DNA from: Streptomyces sp. B21-083
GTDB lineage: Bacteria > Actinomycetota > Actinomycetes > Streptomycetales > Streptomycetaceae
DNA length: 64,000 nt
Reading direction: 5' to 3'
Assembly: GCF_036898825.1 (NCBI RefSeq)
Contig: NZ_JARUND010000001.1
Span: 4,154,001-4,218,000 of the forward strand
The translations under genes and the position numbers were made by a program. Positions 1 to 7,375 of this stretch are shown here, piece after piece; within the stretch, counting starts at the first letter, position 1; every line of letters begins with the position of its first letter. The notes under the pieces are model-generated. The model saw nothing but the letters and a program-made list of their open reading frames with translations. It was not told the DNA's origin and searched no databases.

Positions 1-1349
1 CCGGGGGTGCCGCCGCCCGGGGACGTGGTGACGTTCACCGTGGCCGAGCGGGTCGAGCGGTTGCCGGCCGCGTCCCGTGCGTACACGGCGAAGGTGTAGG
101 CCGTGGCCGCGGTGAGGCCGGTGACCGTGACGGTGTTGGTGGTGGAGGCGGCGGCCGTGGTCTCCGTACCGCCGCTCACGCGGACGACGTCGTAGCCGGC
201 GACGCCAACGTTGTCAGTGGCCGCCGCCCAGGTCAGGGTGGTCGACGTGGCCGTGGTTCCGGACGCGTTGGGGGTGCCGGGGGCGGTCGGGGCCTGGGTG
301 TCGGTGCCCGTGCCGCCGCCGTAGACCGTGGCTTCCCGGGACGTCTGGGCGATGCCGTTGGCGCCGTTGAAGATGCGCTGGCCCCAGGAGCTGAGCTGCT
401 TGGGGTCGAAGCCGATCGACAGGTCGAGGACCGGGTCCGTGTTGCCGCTCCACGACCAGGCCAGGTAACCCAGCTTCAGCTGCTGGGCGGTCGCCATCAT
501 CGTGTCCTCGTCAGGGTCGCCGTACTGGTCGGCCGGACCACCGAACTCACCGATCAGGATGGGGAGTTTGGCCGTGACGAAGGCGTTCAGGTAGTCGGTG
601 ATCTCCGCCGCCGTGTCGAAGACGCTGTACATGTGGATGGAGAAGATCAGGTTGCCGGTGGTGTCGGCGTTGTACACGGACTGGGCGTTGGCGCGCATGA
701 CACCCTGCCAGTCCTGACCCCAGTTGGGCGCGTCCACCATGATCGTGTGCTGGAAACCGGCGGCACGCAGTTTCTGTACGGCGGCGATCGTGGGGGCGGT
801 CCAGCCGGCCGGGTCGGTGTTGCCCCAGGGCTCGTTGCCGATGTTGATGACGACGTAGTCCTCTTGGCCGGCGAGCACGCTCTTGAGACCGATCCAGTAG
901 TCGGCGGCCTGGTCGAGTGTCCCGGCGGCGGCCTCCTCGCCGTAGCCGGTGGTGTCGTGCACCTCCAGTACGCAGATCAGGCGGTTCGCCTTGCACTGCG
1001 CGACGATCGCGGCGACTTCGTCGGCGGTGTTCCTGGTCCAGCGATGCCCGTCGGCGAGGACGACCCGGACGGTGTTGGCGCCCAACGCCTTGACGTCCCT
1101 GAGGGATTGGGTCTGGGTCGGGTACCAGGTGTAGGCGTGGTTGACGCCCCGCATCACGAAGTCGTTGCCGTTGCCTTCGAGGAGACGGCCGTTGGAGATG
1201 TGCAGGCCGGCGGCCGCGACGGCACGGGGTGGCTCGGCCTGCGCCTGGGCGGGGCTCGGGGCGAGCACCAGGAGGCCTAGGAGGGTGACCAAGGCGGTCA
1301 GCAGGATGGTCAGAGGGCTCTTTCGCGTGGTGCTTCTCGTTGTTCTCAC
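1..1349 (-). CDS. Secreted GH5-type endo-beta-mannanase with fibronectin III domain (3' end outside window)
   Basis: This is an exported glycoside hydrolase, most like GH5 endo-1,4-beta-mannanases that cut mannan chains outside the cell. The GTG start at 1349 follows a GGAG site and begins a signal peptide ending near AQAQA. About 449 codons are visible. The catalytic domain starts near residue 47 (GLHISNGRLLEGNG, then VMRGVNHAYTWYP). The acid/base is in INIGNEPWG and the nucleophile in LIGEFGG. A linker and a fibronectin type III domain (TAPGTPNASGTTATS onward) follow, and the ORF runs off the left edge, so a carbohydrate-binding module may follow. A CebR-type palindrome lies 50 bp upstream, which suggests repression relieved by cello-oligosaccharides. 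The substrate call (mannan rather than cellulose) is inferred from the HAYTWYP-type region and is less sure than the GH5 fold. Confidence 0.85.
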   Translation of the reverse strand, partial: MRTTRSTTRKSPLTILLTALVTLLGLLVLAPSPAQAQAEPPRAVAAAGLHISNGRLLEGNGNDFVMRGVNHAYTWYPTQTQSLRDVKALGANTVRVVLADGHRWTRNTADEVAAIVAQCKANRLICVLEVHDTTGYGEEAAAGTLDQAADYWIGLKSVLAGQEDYVVINIGNEPWGNTDPAGWTAPTIAAVQKLRAAGFQHTIMVDAPNWGQDWQGVMRANAQSVYNADTTGNLIFSIHMYSVFDTAAEITDYLNAFVTAKLPILIGEFGGPADQYGDPDEDTMMATAQQLKLGYLAWSWSGNTDPVLDLSIGFDPKQLSSWGQRIFNGANGIAQTSREATVYGGGTGTDTQAPTAPGTPNASGTTATSTTLTWAAATDNVGVAGYDVVRVSGGTETTAAASTTNTVTVTGLTAATAYTFAVYARDAAGNRSTRSATVNVTTSPGGGTP

Positions 1350-1398
1350 TGCGACTCCAGGGAGTGAGCGCCAAGAAACTTCAGCATCAGCAGAAATG

Positions 1399-1412
1399 TG
1401 GGAGCGCTCCCA
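1399..1412. promoter_or_regulatory. CebR-type operator upstream of the mannanase gene
   Basis: A perfect 14-bp palindrome TGGGAGCGCTCCCA is present. It is identical to the box described for the LacI-family cellobiose regulator CebR in Streptomyces. It lies 50 bp before the mannanase start codon, a position suited to blocking transcription. The same box recurs at 62606-62619 before the GH30 gene. Confidence 0.8.
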
Positions 1413-1467
1413 TAAAACGCACTACGACAGGGACACGTCAAGGCGTCGCACGCACATCGGCCGTTGG

Positions 1468-2463
1468 TCAGCCGATGCCGGACCGTGTGCTGCGGAACGT
1501 ACGTCGGTACGCGTCCGGCGGCACGCCGATCGTGCGGTTGAAGTGGCGGCGCAGCGTTGTGGCGGTGCCCATGCCGACGGCCTCCGCGATGGCGTCGACA
1601 CTGTCGCCGGTGGCCTCCAGCAGCTCCTGGGCGCGCCGGATCCGCTGGGTCAGCAGCCACTGCAGCGGGGTGGTGCCGGTGACGGTCCGGAAGTGGCGGC
1701 CCAGGTGGCGCGAGCTCATGTTCGCCCGGCGTGCCAGGTCCTCCACGGTCAGGGCGCGGTCGAGCCGTTCGATCGCCCAGGGGAACAGTTCGGCGAGCGG
1801 ATGGTCGTCCTGGGCGGGCACCGGCGCGGTGACGAACTGCGCCTGACCGCCAGCCCGGTGCGGAGCTACGACGAGGCGGCGAGCGACGGTGTTGGCGATC
1901 GCCGAGCCGTGGTCGAGTCGTACGAGATGCAGGCACAGGTCCATGGATGCCGCCTTGCCGGCGGAGGTGAGCACGCTGCCGTTGTCGACGTACAGCACGT
2001 CCGGGTCGACCTCGACGAGGGGATGGCGGGCGGCCAGGACATCGGTGTGCCCCCAGTGGGTGGTCGCGCGCCGGCCGTCCAGCAGACCGGCGGCGGCCAG
2101 CACGAACGCGCCGGTGCACAGGGAGGCGACGCGCGCTCCCGCCTCATGGGCCGCGCGTACCGCGTCGACCAGTTCGACGGGCGGCGCCTGGTCGACGTCG
2201 GCCCAGCCGGGGACGATCACCGTGTCGGCGTACGGGAGTTGATCGAGGCCGGCGTCGGGCTCCAGCAGGAATCTGCCGGCGCGGATCGGGCCCGGACCGC
2301 AGAGGGTGACGTCGTACCAGGGGTCGACGAGGTGGGTGAGATCGGCGCCGAAGACCTCGTAGGCGATGCCGAGCTCGAAGTGGAGCATGCCGTCGGTGAC
2401 GGCGATCGCGACGGTCCTCGTGCCCGTCCCCGTGCCCGCCGCCGTGCCCGTACTCACGTCCAT
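1468..2463 (-). CDS. GlxA/AraC-family transcriptional regulator (DJ-1/PfpI plus HTH)
   Basis: A 331-residue regulator with an N-terminal DJ-1/PfpI-like domain (about residues 17-185) and a C-terminal AraC-type double helix-turn-helix (about 215-320). The N-terminal domain shows a VIVPGWAD turn and the nucleophile-elbow-like SLCTGAFVLA. The HTH region contains RANMSSRHLGRHFR and GMGTATTLRRHFNR. The ATG start at 2463 has a GGGAGGAG site. It is divergent from the dehydrogenase-like gene at 2595 across 131 bp, so control of that neighbour is plausible but is inferred only from position. The ligand is unknown. Confidence 0.88.
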   Translation of the reverse strand: MDVSTGTAAGTGTGTRTVAIAVTDGMLHFELGIAYEVFGADLTHLVDPWYDVTLCGPGPIRAGRFLLEPDAGLDQLPYADTVIVPGWADVDQAPPVELVDAVRAAHEAGARVASLCTGAFVLAAAGLLDGRRATTHWGHTDVLAARHPLVEVDPDVLYVDNGSVLTSAGKAASMDLCLHLVRLDHGSAIANTVARRLVVAPHRAGGQAQFVTAPVPAQDDHPLAELFPWAIERLDRALTVEDLARRANMSSRHLGRHFRTVTGTTPLQWLLTQRIRRAQELLEATGDSVDAIAEAVGMGTATTLRRHFNRTIGVPPDAYRRTFRSTRSGIG

Positions 2464-2594
2464 GCCGGCTCCTCCCTCTGCCCTACACCCATGTCCGGAA
2501 TTGTACGGGGCATGTCGTTCCGGACACTCGTGTCGATCGGTCGCAGCCGTCAGGATGGTGGTGGTTGATCATTCGAACGCAACGGGGAGAACTC

Positions 2595-3632
2595 ATGGGA
2601 TCGGCATCCGGGCAGACAGTCGTGGTGTTCGGCGCGTACGGGCACACCGGGCGGTTCGTGGTGGCGGAGTTGCTGGCGCGCGGGTTCGTCCCGGTCCTCT
2701 CGGGGCGGGACCCGGAGCAGTTGCGGAAGCTGGCGGCCTCCCATCCGGGGCTCGACGCCCGCCCGGCCTCGGTCGACGACCCGGGCTCGCTGGACCGGGC
2801 GCTGGCCGGCGCGTCGGCGGTGATCAACTGCGCCGGGCCCTTCGCGGCGACGGCCGCGCCGGTGATCGAGGCGGCGCTGCGGGCCGGGATCCCCTATGTG
2901 GATGTGGCGGCGGAGATCGAGGCCAACGTCGACACGTTCACGCACTTCGGGGAGCGTGCGCGTGCCGCGAACGCCCTGGTGATCCCCGCGATGGCGTTCT
3001 TCGGCGGCCTCAGCGACCTGCTGGTCACCGCCGCGATGGGCGACTGGACCTCGGCCGACGAGGCGCACATCGCGTACGGCCTGAGCAGTTGGCACCCCAC
3101 CGCCGGTACGCGCGTCGCGGGGGCGGTGTCCCGGGAGCGCCGGGACGGCCGCCGGGTCCGTTTCAGCGGAGGGCGGCTGGAGTACCACGACGACGCGCTG
3201 CCGACCCAGAAGTGGACCTTCCCGGAGCCGATGGGCGCCCGGGAGGTGATCGGCGAGTTCTCGATGGCCGACGTGGTCACGGTCCCGAGTCACCTGGCGA
3301 TTCCCGAGGTCCGGTCCTACATGGCGGCGGAGGCGGCCAGGGAACTGTCGGCGCCGGACACCCCGGCGCCGGTCGCGGTCGACGAGGACGGGCGGTCCGC
3401 GCAGACGTTCGTCGTGGACGTCGTCGTACGGGTCGGTGGGGCCGAACGGCGAGCGGTGGCGCGCGGGCAAGACATCTACGCGGTCAGCGCGCCGCTGGCT
3501 GTGGAGGCGGTGGAGCGGGTGCTGACGGGGCGGACTCGGGCGGTGGGGGTCGTGTCGGCCGGTGCGGGTTTCGACGCGGTCGACTTCCTCGGCGCTCTGT
3601 CCGCGCACATCTCGTTGGAGCTGGTTCGGTAG
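2595..3632 (+). CDS. Saccharopine-dehydrogenase-like NAD(P)-binding protein
   Basis: A 345-residue protein whose N-terminus is a Rossmann nucleotide-binding fold (VVVFGAYGHTGRFVVAELL, then LSGRDPEQLRKLA). The next strand ends in VINCAGPF, as in trans-acting enoyl reductase and saccharopine dehydrogenase-like proteins. The substrate is not evident. I prefer the ATG at 2595 because GGGGAGA precedes it by a few bases; an in-frame start 30 bp upstream lacks such a site. It ends just before the 76-bp tandem repeats and converges on the ATPase gene. It is divergent from the GlxA-type regulator and may be its target. Confidence 0.8.
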   Translation: MGSASGQTVVVFGAYGHTGRFVVAELLARGFVPVLSGRDPEQLRKLAASHPGLDARPASVDDPGSLDRALAGASAVINCAGPFAATAAPVIEAALRAGIPYVDVAAEIEANVDTFTHFGERARAANALVIPAMAFFGGLSDLLVTAAMGDWTSADEAHIAYGLSSWHPTAGTRVAGAVSRERRDGRRVRFSGGRLEYHDDALPTQKWTFPEPMGAREVIGEFSMADVVTVPSHLAIPEVRSYMAAEAARELSAPDTPAPVAVDEDGRSAQTFVVDVVVRVGGAERRAVARGQDIYAVSAPLAVEAVERVLTGRTRAVGVVSAGAGFDAVDFLGALSAHISLELVR

Positions 3633-3652
3633 GGGGCAGCGGGGCGGGCGGG

Positions 3653-3860
3653 AGGTGGGCCGGGCCCGCTACCCCGCCCGGGCCGTCTCAGGTCCTGCGC
3701 CAGGCAGGGGGTGGCGGGCGTGGCGTGGAGGCGGGCCGGGCCCACTGCCCCGCCCGGGCCGTCTCAGGTCCTGCGCCAGGCAGGGGGTGGCGGGCGTGGC
3801 GTGGAGGCGGGCCGGGCCCGCTACCCCGCCCGGGCCGTCTCAGGTCCTGCGCCAGGCGGC
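3653..3860. repeat. 76-bp tandem repeat, 2.7 copies, including the ATPase gene 3' end
   Basis: Three near-identical copies start at about 3653, 3729 and 3805 (period exactly 76 bp, measured at the GTCTCA landmark at 3685, 3761 and 3837). The third copy contains the stop codon and last codons of the ATPase gene; the first two carry copies of those codons without the gene. The unit is very GC-rich and lies between two convergent stop codons. Confidence 0.9.
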
Positions 3861-5267
3861 GAGCAGTTCCTCCGGTCCGTACGCCGCCTGGTGCCCGGAG
3901 CAGCTGACCCCGTTGCGGGAGACCACGACCAGCGGTACGGGCTCGTCGGTGATCGCCGCCCGGTGCTTCTGCAGCGCGGCCAGGTCGTGGTTGTCGAACA
4001 CGGAGTTCTCCAGCCACTTCACGGACCCCAGGAAGAGCAACTCCTTGGCCACCGGCTGCCGGTCGGCGCCCACCAGGTCGATCTCGACGTCGTTGCCGCG
4101 GGTCCAGTACCCGCCGATCGCCGGGGTGGCGGGCAGGGACCCGTCCGGGAGGAGACGGGCGAGGGATTCCCGGACCACGGGTTCGATCGCGCGTCCCCGC
4201 CAGCTCGTCCACTGCTCTCTGATCCGGCTCAGCGTGAGATCTCCCCTCAGCCGCTCGATCTCCGCCATGTGCGGATCCAGGAACGCGAGCCAGAACCGCA
4301 GATAGGGGTCGGCCACTCGGTAGCGGCGTTCCTTCGACGGCCGCAGGGAGAGAGGCAGTTCGGCCGCGACCACCCTCTTCTCGGTCAGGACGTCCATGGC
4401 CCGGGTGAGAGTGGTGTGGGCGATGCCGCCGGCGGCCCGCGCGATGTTGGTGAAGGTCCGCTCCCCGCTTCCGATGGCCCGCAGCACCTCCCTGCTCATC
4501 GCCTGCGGCGGAAACTCCGCCGCCAGCGAGCGCTCGGCGGAGACCAGCAGTGCCGAGATCGGGTTGTCGAGCGAGTCGCGGAGGAACTCCCACACGTCCG
4601 CACCGGGCCGCCATTCCGCGCAGATCAGCGGGAGACCGCCGGTGATCAGGGCGGCGTCGAAGGCGGCTGCCGGTGCCAGGGCGAGCATCTCGCCGATGTC
4701 GGCCGGGTTCAGCGGGCCCACGACCATCTCTCGCCCGCGCTGGTGGAAGGGGCGGTCGTAGCTGTTCAGCGCCTCCATCATCGACAGATCGGAGCCGACC
4801 AGGAGGAGGAGTACCGGCTTGCGGCTGAGCAGACGGTCCCAGGCCCGCTGGAGCATGCCCTCGAAGGCGTCGATGCGGTCCATGAGATACGGCACCTCAT
4901 CGATGACGACGACGCTGGGGGTGTCGTCGGGCAGGATCTCCGCGAGGAGCCTGAAGGCCGCGTTCCACTGCGCCGGGGGCTCCTCCGAGAATGTTTCCCG
5001 CCCCGGCAGGGTGGACCGGGCGACGGAGTCGAGAAGCTCCGTCAGCTCATCCTCGGCGGTGCCGCCGGCCGCCGTGAAGAAGAGGTACGGCGTCTCGGAC
5101 TCCGTACGCCGCAGAAACTCCTCGACGAGGCTGGACTTGCCGACCCGGCGCCTTCCGCGCATGAGGATGCACTGGCCTGGTTTCGCCGAGGAAGCGGCGG
5201 CGCCGACGGCCTGAAGGGCGTTGCCGAGCACGTTCAGCTCGCGGTCCCGACCGATGAAGCGACGCAT
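3840..5267 (-). CDS. AAA ATPase with DUF234-type C-terminus
   Basis: A 475-residue protein of the 'archaeal-type' ATPase_2 family. The start MRRFIGRDREL places the typical FIGRDREL opening first. Walker A is MRGRRRVGKSSLVEEFL (about residue 36) and Walker B is VVVIDEVPYLMD (about 115). The C-terminal half has a winged-helix segment and a DUF234-like nuclease-type end (EPVVRESLARLLP, then GNDVEIDLVG). Such proteins occur in stress and mobile contexts; the role is unknown. I chose the ATG at 5267 (GGGGG ahead) over an in-frame start 63 bp upstream, which would translate through a strong inverted repeat. Its last codons lie in the third copy of the 76-bp repeat. Confidence 0.82.
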   Translation of the reverse strand: MRRFIGRDRELNVLGNALQAVGAAASSAKPGQCILMRGRRRVGKSSLVEEFLRRTESETPYLFFTAAGGTAEDELTELLDSVARSTLPGRETFSEEPPAQWNAAFRLLAEILPDDTPSVVVIDEVPYLMDRIDAFEGMLQRAWDRLLSRKPVLLLLVGSDLSMMEALNSYDRPFHQRGREMVVGPLNPADIGEMLALAPAAAFDAALITGGLPLICAEWRPGADVWEFLRDSLDNPISALLVSAERSLAAEFPPQAMSREVLRAIGSGERTFTNIARAAGGIAHTTLTRAMDVLTEKRVVAAELPLSLRPSKERRYRVADPYLRFWLAFLDPHMAEIERLRGDLTLSRIREQWTSWRGRAIEPVVRESLARLLPDGSLPATPAIGGYWTRGNDVEIDLVGADRQPVAKELLFLGSVKWLENSVFDNHDLAALQKHRAAITDEPVPLVVVSRNGVSCSGHQAAYGPEELLAAWRRT

Positions 5268-5285
5268 GAGGGTACCCCCGTAGCC

Positions 5286-5309
5286 GATAGTATCGATAGC
5301 GATACTATC
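5286..5309. promoter_or_regulatory. Inverted repeat, probable operator of the ATPase gene
   Basis: GATAGTATCG and CGATACTATC form a perfect 10-bp inverted repeat with a 4-bp centre, 18 bp upstream of the ATPase start codon. It is strikingly AT-rich for this genome. Its place and symmetry suit a repressor site; the regulator is unknown and none is encoded beside it. Confidence 0.5.
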
Positions 5310-5458
5310 GCCAGCGCTACCATCTCGCACGGGTTGTCGGACGACGGGCGACGGACCGACCGGGGTGCCGGACCAACCTGAACGGACGGAATCCCGGCGA
5401 CCGCGACCAGCTCCTTCAGCAGGTCACGCCGTCCGTACGCGGTGAGCGGCCCGTTCTT

Positions 5459-5539
5459 TTACAGGACCGCGGGTTCTCCGGAGCACCTCACCAGGTCGCC
5501 GGCGATCTGGCGGTACGGGGGAAGATCTCGGCCGGGCAT
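5459..5539 (-). pseudogene. Possible GntR regulator N-terminal remnant
   Basis: A 26-codon reading frame starts MPGRDLPPYRQIAGDL, which looks like the opening of a GntR-family HTH domain (PPYRQIA-DL), and then ends quickly without the rest of the domain. It sits between the PPOX gene and the ATPase promoter. It is too short to function and is most likely a leftover of a deleted gene. The call rests on one short motif. Confidence 0.35.
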
Positions 5540-5573
5540 CGACGTCACCCCGGCTCGGGCTGTCTCGGCGAGG

Positions 5574-5999
5574 CTATGAGAAAGCCCAGCCGCTCCACTT
5601 CTCCACCCGAACGGCGACCACAGGGCCCTGGGGAGGGGAGTCCTTGTACTGGCCGTACCGGTCGTACTTGCCACACAGCGACTCCACCGCGCGGAGCCGC
5701 TCCTCGCCGTCCTCCAGGACTTCCCCGCGACCGTCGGCGCGAGCCCACCACAACCGCGACCAGTCCTCGTCATAGTGGTCGACCAGTACCGTCACCGACG
5801 GATTCTCCCGGATGTTGCGCAACCGCCGTAGGTTCCACGTGCTTTTGGGCTTGTGGTCGACGGCGAAGTACAGGACGTCGCTCACGACGACGAAGGTCAC
5901 GGGTACCGCGTGAGGCACCCCCTGGGGGTCGGCCGTCGCCAGCCGGGCGACGGCCGACGCGACAAATCGTTCCCGGGCGACGAGCGGCGAGAGTTTCAT
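5574..5999 (-). CDS. PPOX-class (F420-dependent type) oxidoreductase
   Basis: A 141-residue split-barrel flavin/F420-binding protein, close to the Rv0121-like group in layout. Recognisable parts are RFVASAVARLATADPQG at the start, VPVTFVVVSDVLYFAVDHKPK in the middle strands, and PSVTVLVDHYDEDWSRLWWARADG. The length is normal for the family. It probably reduces or binds a small substrate with F420H2 in the cytoplasm, substrate unknown. The ATG at 5999 opens the conserved fold directly. The window also holds the end of an FbiC-type F420 biosynthesis gene. Confidence 0.85.
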   Translation of the reverse strand: MKLSPLVARERFVASAVARLATADPQGVPHAVPVTFVVVSDVLYFAVDHKPKSTWNLRRLRNIRENPSVTVLVDHYDEDWSRLWWARADGRGEVLEDGEERLRAVESLCGKYDRYGQYKDSPPQGPVVAVRVEKWSGWAFS

Positions 6000-6129
6000 G
6001 CCTCACCGTAGCCACGCGGATCTCCATGCTCCTGCCGTCATCCGCCATGAACGAGGGGGCCGTAAGCGGCACCCGTGACGTTGTCCATCCCCGCCGATGG
6101 GGACGTGCCTCCCGACCTGTAGCAGTCCG

Positions 6130-6632
6130 GAGCAGCAGGCCGAGTCCTACGCGACCGGCTGCCTGTGCTGTTGGACAACCGGCAGTTGGAGAGCACCCGG
6201 TACGCGATCCGCCTCGCCGAGGCGTGAGAGGAGTCCGACGGTGACTGAAAACCTGTCCGCGGTGGCACGCTTCCTGTACGAGGCGACGCCCGACCTGCTC
6301 ACGCGCACTCTGGTCGCGGGACTGCCGGACCTCGTGCACTCGCCCCGAGCACTCGTCCGGCGCGGTTGCTCGACAAGATGCCGCCCGAGCGGATCGTCGT
6401 ACCGCCGGCTCCTGCCGCCCTTGGCCCTCGGCGCTCCCGGCTGATGGAGTGCACGGAGTGCGGGGTGCCTGGGCGGGCGGAGGCTTTGCCGGGTGGGCTT
6501 TGCCGGGGGTGTCGGAGCCGGGACGGGAGTTGGACGGGAAGGTCTGAGCCATCACCACTCCGACCCGATCCGACCGTGCGCGCTCTGGCCGGGCAGGTGC
6601 GTGCCCGGATCCACACGATCCAACGTGCATGA
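6130..6632 (+). pseudogene. Decayed, frameshifted gene (possible HTH-type Streptomyces protein)
   Basis: Two reading frames join into one plausible protein across a shift near 6358. The first (from about 6241) reads VTENLSAVARFLYEATP and continues through LVAGLPDLVHSPRALVR. The second reads LLDKMPPERIVVPPAP and a Cys motif CTECGVPGR...CRGCR to a stop at 6632. An upstream stretch near 6150 may also belong. No single frame spans the whole. The C-terminal CxxC pair resembles small zinc-ribbon tails of Streptomyces HTH proteins; I cannot name the family securely. Confidence 0.4.
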
Positions 6633-6684
6633 AGCCGTCGACTGGGCACCTCGCCGACCGACGGGAACTGTGACTGATCAAATT

Positions 6685-6720
6685 TCAGGAGCCTCGACCG
6701 TCATCGTTTGGGGCTCCTGA
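6685..6720. terminator. Hairpin at the end of the orphan toxin tip
   Basis: TCAGGAGCC pairs perfectly with GGCTCCTGA around an 18-nt loop that contains the stop codon of the minus-strand fragment. No T-run follows. It is probably a terminator or processing hairpin. Confidence 0.4.
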
Positions 6721-6912
6721 AGTACACATGGCTATCGCTGCCACGACCGTCAACCCGCACCTGCGCCACGGCGATATTCTTGCCTGCGCTAACACCGAGG
6801 CCGCCATTTGCATTGGCTCGGTGGCTGGCCGCCGCGTCAGCGAGATCGCAGTTGTGAACCAGGACCGGCGTAGCCCCCGCCAGCACACAGTACGTGTGGA
6901 CGTTACTAAGCG
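6701..6912 (-). pseudogene. Orphan Hint tail plus deaminase-like toxin tip
   Basis: This fragment has no start of its own. It begins with the end of a Hint domain (VHTYCVLAGATPVLVHNC), almost the same as the Hint end of the large RHS protein, and continues for about 44 residues with different sequence. That part holds SAGKNIAVAQVRVDGRG, which resembles the first strand of nucleic-acid deaminase toxins, and then stops before any HxE/CxxC zinc motif. Such displaced C-terminal cassettes are known downstream of polymorphic toxin genes and can replace the active tip by recombination. This one looks truncated, so it may be inert. The deaminase assignment is tentative. Confidence 0.6.
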
Positions 6913-6916
6913 AAGC

Positions 6917-6945
6917 AGCCCTGCCAGAGACTAACCGGCAGGGCT
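6917..6945 (-). terminator. Terminator hairpin after the immunity gene
   Basis: AGCCCTGCC and GGCAGGGCT form a 9-bp perfect stem with an 11-nt loop, starting 11 bp after the immunity stop codon at 6956. It lacks a clear U-tract, as is common in Streptomyces. It would end the toxin-immunity transcript before the orphan tip. Confidence 0.6.
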
Positions 6946-6955
6946 GGTCCTTCTA

Positions 6956-7375
6956 CTAGCGGCAGCGACCAGGTTGCGTCACGCTGGAGATTCCGAATTT
7001 CTCCAACAACTCGGAGATGAGCGCGGTTTCCACCAGTGTGCCTTCAAAGCCAGATCGTTTCAGTTCATCCGACAATCTCTTCGCTTCTTGAATTGACGTG
7101 CCGAAGGCTGCTCGGAAGGACTTCAGTATTGTTCCCCCGTGCGCTACGGCATAGACGAGTTTCAGGCAATGGGGTCCATGCTGCTCCAGGATCGCGTTCC
7201 GCACTCTTGACGGTGCCCAACCCTCACCCGAGTCGTGCGAAATCCCGCATGTGTCGCAATCCCACTCGACTTCCCAACCGAGGGACCCGTTGTTGGCGGA
7301 CTGAACCAGCCACTCCGTGCCGACCCCGCCGCACTGGCGGCACGGCCCGGGTAGCTGAGCTGCCTGTTCTGTCAT
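6956..7375 (-). CDS. Candidate immunity protein for the RHS toxin
   Basis: A 139-residue cytoplasmic protein whose ATG overlaps the toxin stop codon by 4 bp (ATGA), so the two are translationally coupled. It opens with a putative zinc ribbon (C12, C15, C40, C43). The second half (about residues 70-130) is helical, with LKSFRAAFGTSIQEAKRLSD followed by GTLVETALISELLEKFGI, a pattern like the C-terminal fold of ribosomal L7/L12 seen in some immunity-like proteins. Base composition is clearly lower in GC than the RHS core, as is the toxin tip, which fits shared transfer. The immunity role is inferred from position; the fold call is weak. Confidence 0.65.
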   Translation of the reverse strand: MTEQAAQLPGPCRQCGGVGTEWLVQSANNGSLGWEVEWDCDTCGISHDSGEGWAPSRVRNAILEQHGPHCLKLVYAVAHGGTILKSFRAAFGTSIQEAKRLSDELKRSGFEGTLVETALISELLEKFGISSVTQPGRCR

